Numbered from the stretch's first letter, positions 18,249-26,084 are shown. The stretch is 32,711 nucleotides of DNA from SAR116 cluster bacterium AG-313-A07 (GCA_003284265.1 QBVV01000025.1:1-32711); one strand, 5' to 3'. Numbers and translations: made by a program. The notes: generated by a model from the letters alone, not told the origin.

Positions 18249-18289
18249 ATTACATTTATATTTCGTTATTATTACATTTATGTTGCGTT
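18249..18289 (+). repeat. Two tandem 19-base direct repeats, 22-base period, upstream of dctP
   Basis: ATTACATTTATATTTCGTT (18249-18267) and ATTACATTTATGTTGCGTT (18271-18289) differ at two positions and are 22 bases apart, close to two helical turns. The second copy includes a possible -35 (TTGCGT, 18283-18288) with TATAGC 16 bases on. They sit 73 bases before the dctP start, so a tandem activator or repressor site is likely. The rest of the 18028-18361 gap holds no gene. Confidence 0.55.
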
Positions 18290-18308
18290 TTAGTTTACAG
18301 TATTTATA

Positions 18309-18344
18309 GCGTCGCGGTTGGCGGCTGGCGCCTCTCCGTCGCGC
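18309..18344 (+). promoter_or_regulatory. GC-rich hairpin in the dctP leader
   Basis: In otherwise AT-rich DNA, GCG-TCG-CGG (18309-18317) pairs at both ends with CCG-TCG-CGC (18336-18344), leaving a symmetric TCG/TCG internal loop, and encloses an inner GGCG/CGCC stem (18320-18332) with a 5-base loop. It ends just before the Shine-Dalgarno GGAGGA (18351-18356). It could stabilise the mRNA or control translation. If the TATAGC -10 at 18305 is used, the 5' arm might not be fully transcribed. Confidence 0.4.
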
Positions 18345-18361
18345 TGAATGGGAGGATTGTT

Positions 18362-19438
18362 ATGAAGACAAAAAATGTGCTTAAAACCATAGCTATTAGC
18401 TCCACGCTTGGTTTAGTTTTGTTTGCCGGTAGCGATGACGTGCTGGCTGCAAAAAAAGTTAAATGGAAGATGCAGAGTGCTTGGGGAACTCAAGTTCCTA
18501 ATGCTGGCGAATCTGGAGTGAGATTTGTTGATAGCATAGATACAATGTCAGAAGGCAAGTTTAAAATTAAGTTTTATGATCCCGGTGCTTTGGTGCCTGC
18601 ATTGGAAACGTTTGATGCGGCATCCAAAGGAGCTATAGACTCAGCTTGGACCACGCCCGGATATCATGCCGGGAAATACCCCGGGCTTGCTTTCATGACA
18701 ACAGTTCCTTTTGGGCCTGCAATCAGTGAATTTTTATCCTGGAAATGGATGGGCGGAGGTAACGCAATCCGTGACCGGGTCTATGCCAAACATGACCTTT
18801 ATGCGCTAGATTGTTTTTCGCATGGCCCGGAAACATCGGGTTGGTTTAAGGAGCCGATTACTGATTTGGAGCAACTTAAGGGTATGAAAATGCGCTTCTT
18901 CGGTCTCGGAGCAAAGGTGATGTCGAAAATTGGTGTTTCCACTCAGCTTTTAGCAGGTGCTGATATTTATCCAGCCCTAGAACGGGGAGTTATTGACTCT
19001 ACAGAGTATTCTATGCCGACTAATGATATTAAATATGGATTTTATCAAATAGCCAAGAATAACTATTTTCCTGGATGGCATCAGCAGTCTTCAGTTTCCG
19101 AATTCTTGATGAATAAAACAAAGTTTGAAAGCTTGCCAAAACCCTATCAAGAAATGATTCGTAGCGCAGCAATGACTCAGGTTCTTTATACCCATGTTGA
19201 CGCGGACTCAAAACAATTCGGTGCTATGGCTATTATGAAAAATAAGCATGGCGTAAAAATTCATCGATGGAAAGATGAGCAGCTTGCCGTATTTGAAAAA
19301 GCATGGAATGAAGTAGTCGCCGAGGAATCAAAAAAAGACCCTCTATTTAAGGAATTTGCAGATAGTTATTTTGCTTATCGAAAAGGGTTTAAACTTTGGG
19401 GCGATGCGCAGGCAATGAAGCCTACTTATCTCGACTGA
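18362..19438 (+). CDS. dctP: TRAP transporter substrate-binding protein, DctP family (TakP-like)
   Basis: The 358-residue protein starts with a signal peptide of about 29 residues (KTIAISSTLGLVLFAG, cleavage near VLAA-KK). The mature part has KMQSAWGTQVPNAGE, a DCFSHGPETSGWF strand, LKGMKMRFFGLGAKV and RGVIDSTEYSMPTND. The order resembles TakP, the 2-oxo-acid binding protein of Rhodobacter. It captures a carboxylate in the periplasm for a sodium-driven DctQM permease. No dctQ or dctM gene adjoins it: a perfect terminator follows and the next gene is on the other strand, so it works with a permease encoded elsewhere. The start has a near-ideal GGAGGA 5 bases upstream. The substrate is inferred only. 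Confidence 0.93.
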   Translation: MKTKNVLKTIAISSTLGLVLFAGSDDVLAAKKVKWKMQSAWGTQVPNAGESGVRFVDSIDTMSEGKFKIKFYDPGALVPALETFDAASKGAIDSAWTTPGYHAGKYPGLAFMTTVPFGPAISEFLSWKWMGGGNAIRDRVYAKHDLYALDCFSHGPETSGWFKEPITDLEQLKGMKMRFFGLGAKVMSKIGVSTQLLAGADIYPALERGVIDSTEYSMPTNDIKYGFYQIAKNNYFPGWHQQSSVSEFLMNKTKFESLPKPYQEMIRSAAMTQVLYTHVDADSKQFGAMAIMKNKHGVKIHRWKDEQLAVFEKAWNEVVAEESKKDPLFKEFADSYFAYRKGFKLWGDAQAMKPTYLD

Positions 19439-19476
19439 TAGCAATTATCTAATCATTCTCTAAATTCATATTATAG

Positions 19477-19503
19477 AAATCGGGGCAATCGCCCCGATTT
19501 TTT
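19477..19503 (+). terminator. Rho-independent terminator after dctP
   Basis: AAATCGGGGC and GCCCCGATTT form a perfect 10-base stem with the 4-base loop AATC, followed by further T residues (six or seven in total). It is the clearest terminator in the window and closes dctP as a single-gene transcript. On the minus strand it is followed by ATTTCTAT, so it may also help end the UbiD transcript. Confidence 0.93.
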
Positions 19504-19558
19504 GCTGCACTGTAGAGTAGCCATAGTCAATATTTTATAATTTGGGTAAATTATTGTT

Positions 19559-20935
19559 TCATTCATAGATCCATTTTTTCAGTAAATCTGGGTCGTCTTC
19601 TCCGGGCACGTTCACGACTGTGAATTGCAGAGGTTTGCTTTTTAACGGTTTAGTGGCATCTAAACCCATTTTATCCACGAGCCCATTTTCTCCAGATGGA
19701 TCAAGTCGCGAGCCTTGCGCCATTGGTATAACCACCAAATCTTTTGATGCTTGAAAACGTGTCGCGACGGCCCACTCGACAGCGGTGGCATCATGTACAT
19801 TTACATCATTATCCACTACTATAACCTGTTTTAAATCGGGATGTCCTGCAAAGGCCCCCATGATGATGTTCTTTGGCTCGCCTTCAACTGTTTTGGTGAC
19901 TTGAACAAAAAGGTGATACCGGCAAACACCGCCTCGAGACAGATGCACATCTTTAACATTGGAAAATTGACGTTGCAGTATAGCCAATAGAGAGGCCTCA
20001 CGTGGTATGGCGCCAAGCAGCAGATGCTCCATCGCAGCAGGCACTATTGTATGATAAATTGGATTTCGTTGAGTGCTAACGGCATCAATCTGTATTACCT
20101 GTCTTTCATCAGCAGGGCCGTAATATTGGGGGAATTCTCCGAATGGTCCCTCCATCTCACGCAAATTTGCAAGTAATCGTCCTTCTATGATTACTTCTGA
20201 GTCAGCAGGAACCCTAACATCATTTGTTAGACATTTAACCACTTTGAGTGGTTGTTTCATTAAACCGCCAGCAACCATCAGCTCATCGGTGTTCGTAGGA
20301 ACGATTGCTTGACTTGCTAAAAGTGTTATTGGGTCAACGCCAATAGCAATAGCGACCGCTAAATCCGTACCGGTTTTTTCGGCCATATCAAAAAATTTAT
20401 GCAGATCGCGCGGAAGAATTAGAACGCCTAGTCTATCCTTGCCACTTATTTGTAATCGGTTTATCGAAACATTTTGATCGCCAGTTTGAGGGTTACGGGC
20501 AATAACGAGCCCGGCCGTGATATATTTTCCATTATCATGCTCATTATGCACTGGAATAGGAAGCAGATGGTTCAGATCAATATTTTCCATATATTGAACA
20601 TCTTGCGCCGGAGCACTTTTAATTTCTTGCCATGGAATGGGATTATTTACCGCGTCTCTGAAGCGTTTTAGAAGCTGATCTCCTTTTACGCCGATAGCTT
20701 CGGCAATCCATTCCCTTCTTGATACGATGCCCGAGATAACTGATGTTTCGTGTCCGTCAGGTTTGGAAAAAAGAGTAGCTTGTCTACCATCTAGTTTTTT
20801 AGATATAGCCGCTAATGTAAAATCTAACGGCACTCCCGCTTTAGTTTTCGACAATCGGCCCGTTTTATCCAAATGGCTAATCCACTGTCTCATACTGAAG
20901 ACATTCGGATTGTCAGGGACATCAGGCTCTGTCAT
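19559..20935 (-). CDS. UbiD-family (prenylated-FMN) decarboxylase
   Basis: The 458-residue protein has the UbiD fold signatures: SINRLQ with the conserved Arg (R160) and EGPFGE (E262 to E267), which form the Glu-Arg-Glu network at the prenyl-FMN, plus PAAMEHLLLGAIPREASLL and DNDVNVHDATAVEWAVATRF. Such enzymes reversibly decarboxylate aromatic or alpha,beta-unsaturated acids. It is shorter than ubiquinone-pathway UbiD and stands among catabolic genes, so a phenolic or unsaturated acid is more likely than a ubiquinone precursor. It needs prenyl-FMN from a UbiX enzyme, which is not encoded here. Its start has GGAG about 8 bases upstream. Confidence 0.92.
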   Translation of the reverse strand: MTEPDVPDNPNVFSMRQWISHLDKTGRLSKTKAGVPLDFTLAAISKKLDGRQATLFSKPDGHETSVISGIVSRREWIAEAIGVKGDQLLKRFRDAVNNPIPWQEIKSAPAQDVQYMENIDLNHLLPIPVHNEHDNGKYITAGLVIARNPQTGDQNVSINRLQISGKDRLGVLILPRDLHKFFDMAEKTGTDLAVAIAIGVDPITLLASQAIVPTNTDELMVAGGLMKQPLKVVKCLTNDVRVPADSEVIIEGRLLANLREMEGPFGEFPQYYGPADERQVIQIDAVSTQRNPIYHTIVPAAMEHLLLGAIPREASLLAILQRQFSNVKDVHLSRGGVCRYHLFVQVTKTVEGEPKNIIMGAFAGHPDLKQVIVVDNDVNVHDATAVEWAVATRFQASKDLVVIPMAQGSRLDPSGENGLVDKMGLDATKPLKSKPLQFTVVNVPGEDDPDLLKKWIYE

Positions 20936-21049
20936 GTTGTGGCTCCAAACTAATTATGAAAAGACTACACAGAGGATAACTCCTTTGATGGATAGTGCAA
21001 AGCGTTGCCCATAATCATATGAAAAAAGGTTACTTTACAGTTTGAAAGT

Positions 21050-21061
21050 GTCAATATTGAC
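21050..21061. promoter_or_regulatory. 12-base palindrome overlapping the UbiD promoter
   Basis: GTCAATATTGAC is a perfect palindrome 115 bases before the UbiD start and 66 before the unknown gene at 21127. Read on the minus strand it overlaps a consensus -35, TTGACA, with a weak TAACCT 16 bases further. A repressor bound here could control either divergent gene. Confidence 0.4.
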
Positions 21062-21126
21062 TGTGAATGAAGCTAATAAATAATAAATATACAAAAAAAA
21101 TTTCGATAAAGAGGGTGATGGTGGTT

Positions 21127-21402
21127 ATGCAACTAAGATTCCTGAGAATCGATGAAGCTATGTTGCCGTTTATGAATGGTGATGGCTTAGAAGATGTGCC
21201 AACATTTTTAGATGTTGTTTCCATTATTGAATATACAAAAAATCATATGGTGTATATTAGTAATATCAGTGAAACAACAACTTGGCGTGATATCTTCGTA
21301 ATATTGGATCAATTATTAGCAGATTCAGGAGAAACAGAACGCCGAGATTTAGCGGGTGTTTCTATTGTGAAGGGTGTGATCAAGCCTATTTGGGTGCGTT
21401 AG
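21127..21402 (+). CDS. Hypothetical protein, small
   Basis: I do not recognise this protein of about 91 residues (MQLRFLRIDEAMLPFMNGDGLEDVP start). It is acidic, with no membrane segment and no known motif, but codon use and the absence of stops look coding. The middle has alternating hydrophobic residues (HMVYISNISETTTWRDIFVILDQLL) suggesting an alpha/beta fold. The frame is open back to ATG 21067; ATG 21118 and ATG 21127 are closer to a purine-rich AGAGGG. It ends 64 bases before the convergent ParB-like gene and could share regulation with the divergent UbiD gene. Confidence 0.5.
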   Translation: MQLRFLRIDEAMLPFMNGDGLEDVPTFLDVVSIIEYTKNHMVYISNISETTTWRDIFVILDQLLADSGETERRDLAGVSIVKGVIKPIWVR

Positions 21403-21465
21403 AACCTAACAAGGGATCGGTTGCACCAGGTTAAGGTGGCACGTTGTCCTCAACTGATCCTTCCC

Positions 21466-21711
21466 TTAATGGAGCCTAGCTCTAACTATAATTCCGAGTA
21501 CAGTGTCTTCACCCAGGGCCCGACATGCCTCCAATCGATGGAGGCCTTCAATTAAAACTAAACGTTTTCCATCTTGGCGGACCTGAATAGGTACTCTCTG
21601 TCCATCTTCCAATATTGCTGCAGCTAAAGCTTCAACTGTTTGTTGGTTCCTGGTAGCCCGTCTTTTGACCGGAACATAAATGTCTTCGATTTTTAATTCT
21701 TTTGGTTGCAT
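21466..21711 (-). CDS. Stand-alone ParB/sulfiredoxin-like domain protein
   Basis: The 81-residue protein consists of little more than a ParB N-terminal (ParB/Srx) domain: LKIEDIYVP near the start, VEALAAAILEDGQRVPIQVRQDGKRLVLIEGLHRLEACRALG with the GxHRxxA motif (GLHRLEA), then a short end. It lacks the helix-turn-helix and dimerisation domains of chromosome-partition ParB, so it is not a segregation protein by itself. Isolated domains like this bind nucleotides or act as nuclease-like or adaptor proteins; the role here is unknown. It is on the minus strand, upstream of nothing obvious, converging with the hypothetical gene. Confidence 0.8.
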   Translation of the reverse strand: MQPKELKIEDIYVPVKRRATRNQQTVEALAAAILEDGQRVPIQVRQDGKRLVLIEGLHRLEACRALGEDTVLGIIVRARLH

Positions 21712-22281
21712 AAAAAAATGATAACAATTTGCAGAGGATAAGCAAATGAAATTGGTTAAATGATAGCGTTTAACCTGGATAAGAATATCAGCATAGGTTG
21801 GAAATGATTATTACGCTTTCTCCGAATCGTAAGGAAGCTATAGGCTGCACAACAAGATATTTAGTGGCAGAAAAGCGTTACCTTGTCACTGAGAAGGAAA
21901 GTGACATTTCCTAAATGTAGCCAGATTAAACTTTAGGCTATCTGCGTCGACTTTTGCTTAAATAATAAACAGATTAAAATAGCTTGAAGAAGGATCATGC
22001 CTTTAGAGTTAGCTAGGAAGATTTTAAAGTTATTTTAAGCCTCTAAAAAGTAAAGGTTTTTGGCCATTTTTTTAGGATTACTAGGTTTATAAATTAACGA
22101 TGGAGTTATTGGCATCAAACTTGCGAAGGACAGGTTAAATCAATCCTGTATTGTATTTGAGATAGAAAGAAATTGGTGAATATAATGCACTAGACTTTTG
22201 ATTCTCTTGGTGTCTAAAACAGTCGATACGGAGCTGAGCTTCCGTTGTTTTTTTCTAAAAAGTAAAGCTTGGAGTAAGTTA
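21712..22281. other. Long leader region before the response regulator, with possible tiny ORFs and an inverted repeat
   Basis: About 570 bases without a convincing gene. Two very short plus-strand frames are seen: 21804-21914 (36 codons, MIITLSPNRKEA start) and 21997-22038 (13 codons, MPLELARKILKLF, with AAGGA just upstream). An exact 7-base inverted repeat, TGTCACT (21884-21890) and AGTGACA (21900-21906), lies inside the first. They may be leader peptides or chance. The downstream end holds the promoter at 22157-22186. Confidence 0.3.
22157..22186 (+). promoter_or_regulatory. Candidate sigma-70 promoter of the response regulator gene
   Basis: TTGAGA (22157-22162), an 18-base spacer and a perfect TATAAT (22181-22186). 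It would give an untranslated leader of about 90 bases before the GTG at 22282. Confidence 0.55.
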
Positions 22282-22971
22282 GTGCCATCAGTATTAATAG
22301 CGCATAAGTCCGAAAGAGCAGCCGACGTTTTTAAGAATACAATCCAAAGTTGGGGCTACGAAGTAGCTATAGTGACAGAGCGAGACGCTATCCCCGCCAA
22401 AGTTAATAGTCAGAGACCGGATGTATTAATATTAAATTCCACATCAGATGAACCTTCGGGGTTAAATTTATCTCGTGACTTAAAAATGAACGAATTTACA
22501 TCGACTATTCCGAGTATTCTGATCGCAGCAGATTTTGATGAAGGCGAAATAGCCGTCACGCAGGAACGAATAGCTAATGATTGTCTAATCTCTCCGTTCA
22601 CAACCGACGATCTCAAAAATAAGATAGACGCGCTACTACCTAAAATGTTTGAAACACCAGAACATCAAACATACGAGTATGAAGGTGTGGTGGTTAATAC
22701 CGTTACATATAGGGTCAAAAGAGATGGTGTAGCCGTTCATCTTACTCCGAAATGCTTTAAAATTCTTACTCTTTTGATGAGACAGCCAACTCATGTCATT
22801 TCTCGTGAAGAATTGATGAGAGAGGTTTGGGGTACGGACGGAAATGTCGAAAAAAGAACGATCGACGTTCACATAAAAAGATTGCGATCCTCACTTAACA
22901 AAAATGGTGCTAGAAACATACTTAGAACTGTGAGAGGGGCCGGGTACTCGATTGATGTAAACCCAGTATAA
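22282..22971 (+). CDS. OmpR/PhoB-type response regulator with a degenerate receiver domain
   Basis: From GTG 22282 (GGAG 7 bases upstream) the protein has 229 residues, the same as E. coli PhoB. Residues 1-120 keep the receiver pattern but not its chemistry: the acidic pair is H8-K9 (VLIAHKSE), the phospho-acceptor Asp is N52 (DVLILN), the switch Thr is Ala (ILIAAD) and the conserved Lys is S104 (CLISPF). Residues 130-225 are an intact winged helix: HLTPKCFKILTLLMRQP, REELMREVWG, EKRTIDVHIKRLRSSL, IRTVRG-like and GAGYSI. It should bind DNA but cannot be phosphorylated in the usual way. No histidine kinase is nearby. An upstream in-frame TTG (22198) would add a non-family extension. Confidence 0.9.
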   Translation: MPSVLIAHKSERAADVFKNTIQSWGYEVAIVTERDAIPAKVNSQRPDVLILNSTSDEPSGLNLSRDLKMNEFTSTIPSILIAADFDEGEIAVTQERIANDCLISPFTTDDLKNKIDALLPKMFETPEHQTYEYEGVVVNTVTYRVKRDGVAVHLTPKCFKILTLLMRQPTHVISREELMREVWGTDGNVEKRTIDVHIKRLRSSLNKNGARNILRTVRGAGYSIDVNPV

Positions 22972-23328
22972 GGTTACGCTTTTGCTACTGGGATGAAGCC
23001 TCACTGACATCTGGGGAATAATGGCAACGATAGTAATGTATACTCAATATACGGACCAAATAAAAGTGTGCCTCCAATACAAAAAATCGTGAAATCTAAA
23101 ATTGTGAGCAAAAATAAAATAGTCTTAAGGTTTAAGGTTGTGCCTACCGTTGGGGTTCCATTATCCCCTTCCCATTCTGGTCACAAACGTTCTTGGGTAA
23201 TTAAATATTGAAAAGCGCCACTTTTAATCGTTTGATAACAGAATTGTCTTGTTTTGATGCTCGGCTTTTGGTTATCTCTGGTTAACTTATTGTTCAACAG
23301 ACAACATTTTAAAGGAATAATAACGGAA
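22972..23328. other. Intergenic region after the response regulator
   Basis: No gene is supported. CCCAGTA (22962-22968, spanning the last codons of the regulator) and TACTGGG (22986-22992) form a perfect 7-base hairpin stem around its stop codon, without a T run. An in-frame extension of the next gene back to 23257 lies in this stretch. Confidence 0.45.
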
Positions 23329-23706
23329 GTGTCATTTTTTAGAATTACAATTCTTACCGTTGGCTTAGTATTTTTTGTGCTGAATCACTCTGTTTTGGCC
23401 CAAGCAGTTTCTAGTGACAAGCTCACTTACCGAAATGGTGTTGCCTATAGCAAGGTCGACAACGAACCATACGATGGCGATGTATTGAACTTTCATTCAA
23501 ACGGCCAGTTAGATTTTAAGGGAGGCTATAAAAATGGCCGAAAAGAAGGGATTTGGGTTGGTTACTATTTTGATGGCCAATTGAAATATCGTGGAAGATA
23601 TAAAAACGGTAAAAGAAATGGCCGCTGGGACACGAAAACTAAATTTGGACAAACAAAAAAGTGGCACTCCGGGGTCTTCAAAAACGATGTGAGAGTATCT
23701 GATTAG
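23329..23706 (+). CDS. Secreted MORN-repeat (YwqK-like) protein
   Basis: From the GTG at 23329 this is a 125-residue protein with a clean signal peptide (SFFRITILTVGLVFFVLNH, cleavage near LAQA-VS). It is followed by MORN_2/YwqK-type repeats: YDGDVLNFHSNGQLDFKGGYKNGRK, then EGIWVGYYFDGQLKYRGRYKNGKRNGRW. Each has the xxG-x-Y/F pattern that forms beta-hairpins. Such proteins are exported or outer-membrane associated and their molecular role is mostly unknown; database labels of toxin-antitoxin antitoxin come from YwqK and are not supported here. The frame is open back to ATG 23257, which would put the signal peptide internally, so I prefer the GTG. Confidence 0.75.
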   Translation: MSFFRITILTVGLVFFVLNHSVLAQAVSSDKLTYRNGVAYSKVDNEPYDGDVLNFHSNGQLDFKGGYKNGRKEGIWVGYYFDGQLKYRGRYKNGKRNGRWDTKTKFGQTKKWHSGVFKNDVRVSD

Positions 23707-23846
23707 GCAAAAGTAATCTGTATTTATAACTATAGTTGTCGATTGTTTTTAAACAACCATTCGTAATTAGCCAAGAAATTGACACAATAAAATATCCTTC
23801 TTTAAATTACTGATTTTAAGCAAAGCTATTATCTATTGATTATAAA

Positions 23847-25346
23847 TTAATGGCAATTGGCGGCAATAAATCGTCTGGCGGCATTGAAAATTAAATCTCG
23901 CCTTGATTCATTCATATTGTCTAAGGTTTTTTTGATGAATGTGAGCCTTGGGTTATTTTTAAGCTTGTTCATATTTCGATCTATGAATAGCCAGTACAGT
24001 CCATCAACCACGTCGCACCAGTCTCCTCTTTTATAATTACTCATTTTTAATATATAATTGGAACCACAGATATATGGTTTGGTAGAGAAGATACCCCCAT
24101 CTGCAAAGGTTCCCATTCCAAAAACATTTGGAACCATTACCCATTCTGAAGCATCAACATACATTTCCATAAACCATCTATAGACCGCTCTTGGATGAAC
24201 CTCACATAATGTCATAATATTAGCTATTACCATTAGCCGATTGATATGATGGGTATATCCAAACTTATAGGAGAAATTTATAGCGTCATCTAGTGGTTCA
24301 ATTCCTGTACTGCCAATATACCAGCTGCTTTGAAGTTCCCTAGAAAAGTTGAAGTAATTCCCATTAATTTGTTTGGCGCTATGGTTTTGGTAAATACCGC
24401 GGATGAATTCTCTCCATCCTATAATTTGTCTAATAAACCCTTCTAAAGAATTAATAGGTGTATTTTCCGTTTTTGCGAAGTTTAAGGCCTTTTCTATCAC
24501 ATCGGATGGTGTGATTAAGCCGATGTTTAATGAGCTGCTAATACCGCTATGAAATAAAAAGGTATCTTCTTTTAAAATGGCGTCTTCATAAGTACCAAAA
24601 TCTTTAAATTTAATTTTTAGAAAATAATCAAGATTTTCGATCGCAGCTTTCCTGGTAAGTGGCATCCAAACATTATCTGTACAACCAGGATGCGTGGAGA
24701 AAGTTTTTGAAATTAGATTTTTTATTGGAGCGATGTGTTTTGATTGGTCACTTGCCTTGAATAATCTTGGCAAAGTGACTGTTCTGGGGATTTTCTTTCG
24801 GTTTTCATCGTCAAACGACCACTTCCCTCCAACTGGCTTTTGGCATTCATCAATCAGAATATTCAACTTCTTTCGAACATTTTTGTAAAAATGAGCCATT
24901 TTCGGATATGATGACTTTCCACACAATTCTGAAAAATCCTCACGTTTAACTAAAAACATTGGCGAACTGATGAATTTTATCGATATGTTTTGATTATCAA
25001 AAAATGTGATAATTCTTTTCTCAAAGTCTTTATCTTCTATCTCATACATTTGCACCTCTGTAATATTATTATTTGAGATGCATTCGTTTAATTTCTCCTC
25101 ATACGATCTGGGGGAAGGTGTCTCCTCTAGCGACTTGTACTCAAGTTTGAAATCATTAGCAGTTAATTCGTCGCGTTTCTCCCTCATCGCAACTAAGAAC
25201 AGTAGAATTTTGAGCTTATGGTGTTTTTCATAGGTACATAAGTCGTAGTCCTCAGACATAAAAATCATATCTACCTGAGTTTTCTTTATCTCTTCAATAG
25301 GAAACAGTTGATTTCCTAGAAGGACCAGTAAGGCTTTACGCATCAT
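23847..25346 (-). CDS. Cryptochrome/photolyase family protein (PhrB/CryB-type, apparently without the 4Fe-4S cysteines)
   Basis: The 499-residue protein matches the prokaryotic (6-4) photolyase/CryB family (deoxyribodipyrimidine photolyase-related). It has an N-terminal antenna domain starting ALLVLLGNQLF, the region EGFIRQIIGWREFIRG, GYTHHINRLMV with the catalytic His pair (about 366-367), and DASEWVMVPNVFGMGTFADGG of the FAD pocket. It would bind FAD and repair UV lesions or sense blue light. In PhrB four cysteines (about 350, 438, 441, 454) hold an iron-sulfur cluster; here the first is P351, the YCxxC stretch reads YKRGDWC, and the last seems deleted. I recall similar sequences in other marine bacteria. 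The two initial ATGs are equivalent. Confidence 0.88.
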   Translation of the reverse strand: MMRKALLVLLGNQLFPIEEIKKTQVDMIFMSEDYDLCTYEKHHKLKILLFLVAMREKRDELTANDFKLEYKSLEETPSPRSYEEKLNECISNNNITEVQMYEIEDKDFEKRIITFFDNQNISIKFISSPMFLVKREDFSELCGKSSYPKMAHFYKNVRKKLNILIDECQKPVGGKWSFDDENRKKIPRTVTLPRLFKASDQSKHIAPIKNLISKTFSTHPGCTDNVWMPLTRKAAIENLDYFLKIKFKDFGTYEDAILKEDTFLFHSGISSSLNIGLITPSDVIEKALNFAKTENTPINSLEGFIRQIIGWREFIRGIYQNHSAKQINGNYFNFSRELQSSWYIGSTGIEPLDDAINFSYKFGYTHHINRLMVIANIMTLCEVHPRAVYRWFMEMYVDASEWVMVPNVFGMGTFADGGIFSTKPYICGSNYILKMSNYKRGDWCDVVDGLYWLFIDRNMNKLKNNPRLTFIKKTLDNMNESRRDLIFNAARRFIAANCH

Positions 25347-25585
25347 CGTTTATCACTTCCCTTCTAACAGCTGCAATCCTTCCTTTGATCAAATCGGAGG
25401 TTTGTGCGTGCCGAAGACTTCGATAGTCTATTAGTTGTATGAACTACGATAATAATGGTGGCTTTAGATTTCTTGCCGCCTCAAAAACGATGATTCCAAT
25501 GGATTAAAAATGATCACCGCTCATTTCTTTTAGTGCGATGATCACTAGAATCATATTCAGTGAGCTTTTTTGACGATATTAATAA

Positions 25586-25825
25586 TTACAATTTTGAATG
25601 GGATCCGTCACATAATGCCCCATTTTTTCCATGCTTGCAGCCGCAGAAGAAAACTTTGGTTGTCTCTGCTGCTTTATAACGAAGAGGGAGAAAATCTGTT
25701 CCCTTATGGGCGCCATCACAAAATGGCTGTTTCTCACTTTTTCCACAGGTGCACCATGAATAGGATTTTCCCTCTTCTACTTGAACAGGGAAGGGAGCTT
25801 TTTGAGCGATATGGGGTTTGGACAT
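25586..25825 (-). CDS. CDGSH iron-sulfur domain protein with two motifs
   Basis: The 79-residue protein contains two CDGSH-type 2Fe-2S motifs: CTCGKSEKQPFCDGAH (about 25-40) and CGCKHGKNGALCDGSH (about 61-76). Each supplies three Cys and one His. This doublet layout is that of the small bacterial relatives of human CISD3. Such proteins transfer electrons or clusters; the partner is unknown. The start has AAAGGAAG about 7 bases upstream. It is on the same strand as the photolyase gene, 239 bases upstream of it, and could share a transcript, but the gap is long. Confidence 0.93.
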   Translation of the reverse strand: MSKPHIAQKAPFPVQVEEGKSYSWCTCGKSEKQPFCDGAHKGTDFLPLRYKAAETTKVFFCGCKHGKNGALCDGSHSKL

Positions 25826-26084
25826 GGATGCTTCCTTTTGAGAATAAAGACGTTGCTTCTTGGTCGAGCTCTGTAAATGTTACAATTAAAATTCGTTTTA
25901 AAACGAAAAAGTACTTTCTTCAATACTCTTGAAGTATGGACTAATAGATACTCAGGTATTATACCAAGATCTAGTAAATGTAATATAGAATCAACATAAT
26001 TAACCCCGAGTATTTTAAGATCAGCGTATTGAATAGCGGATCGTTTTGTGGCACCACCCTCGGGCAAAGAATATAGGGTCTAAT

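Noticed and set aside
25509..25546. Two ATGATCAC direct copies about 30 bases apart
   Set aside because: They are short and contain the common TGATCA palindrome, with no link to a promoter that I could see.
25570..25932. 120-codon plus-strand frame over the CDGSH gene
   Set aside because: It is the complement of a clear CDGSH protein and shows Cys/His/Arg patterns expected of an antisense shadow.
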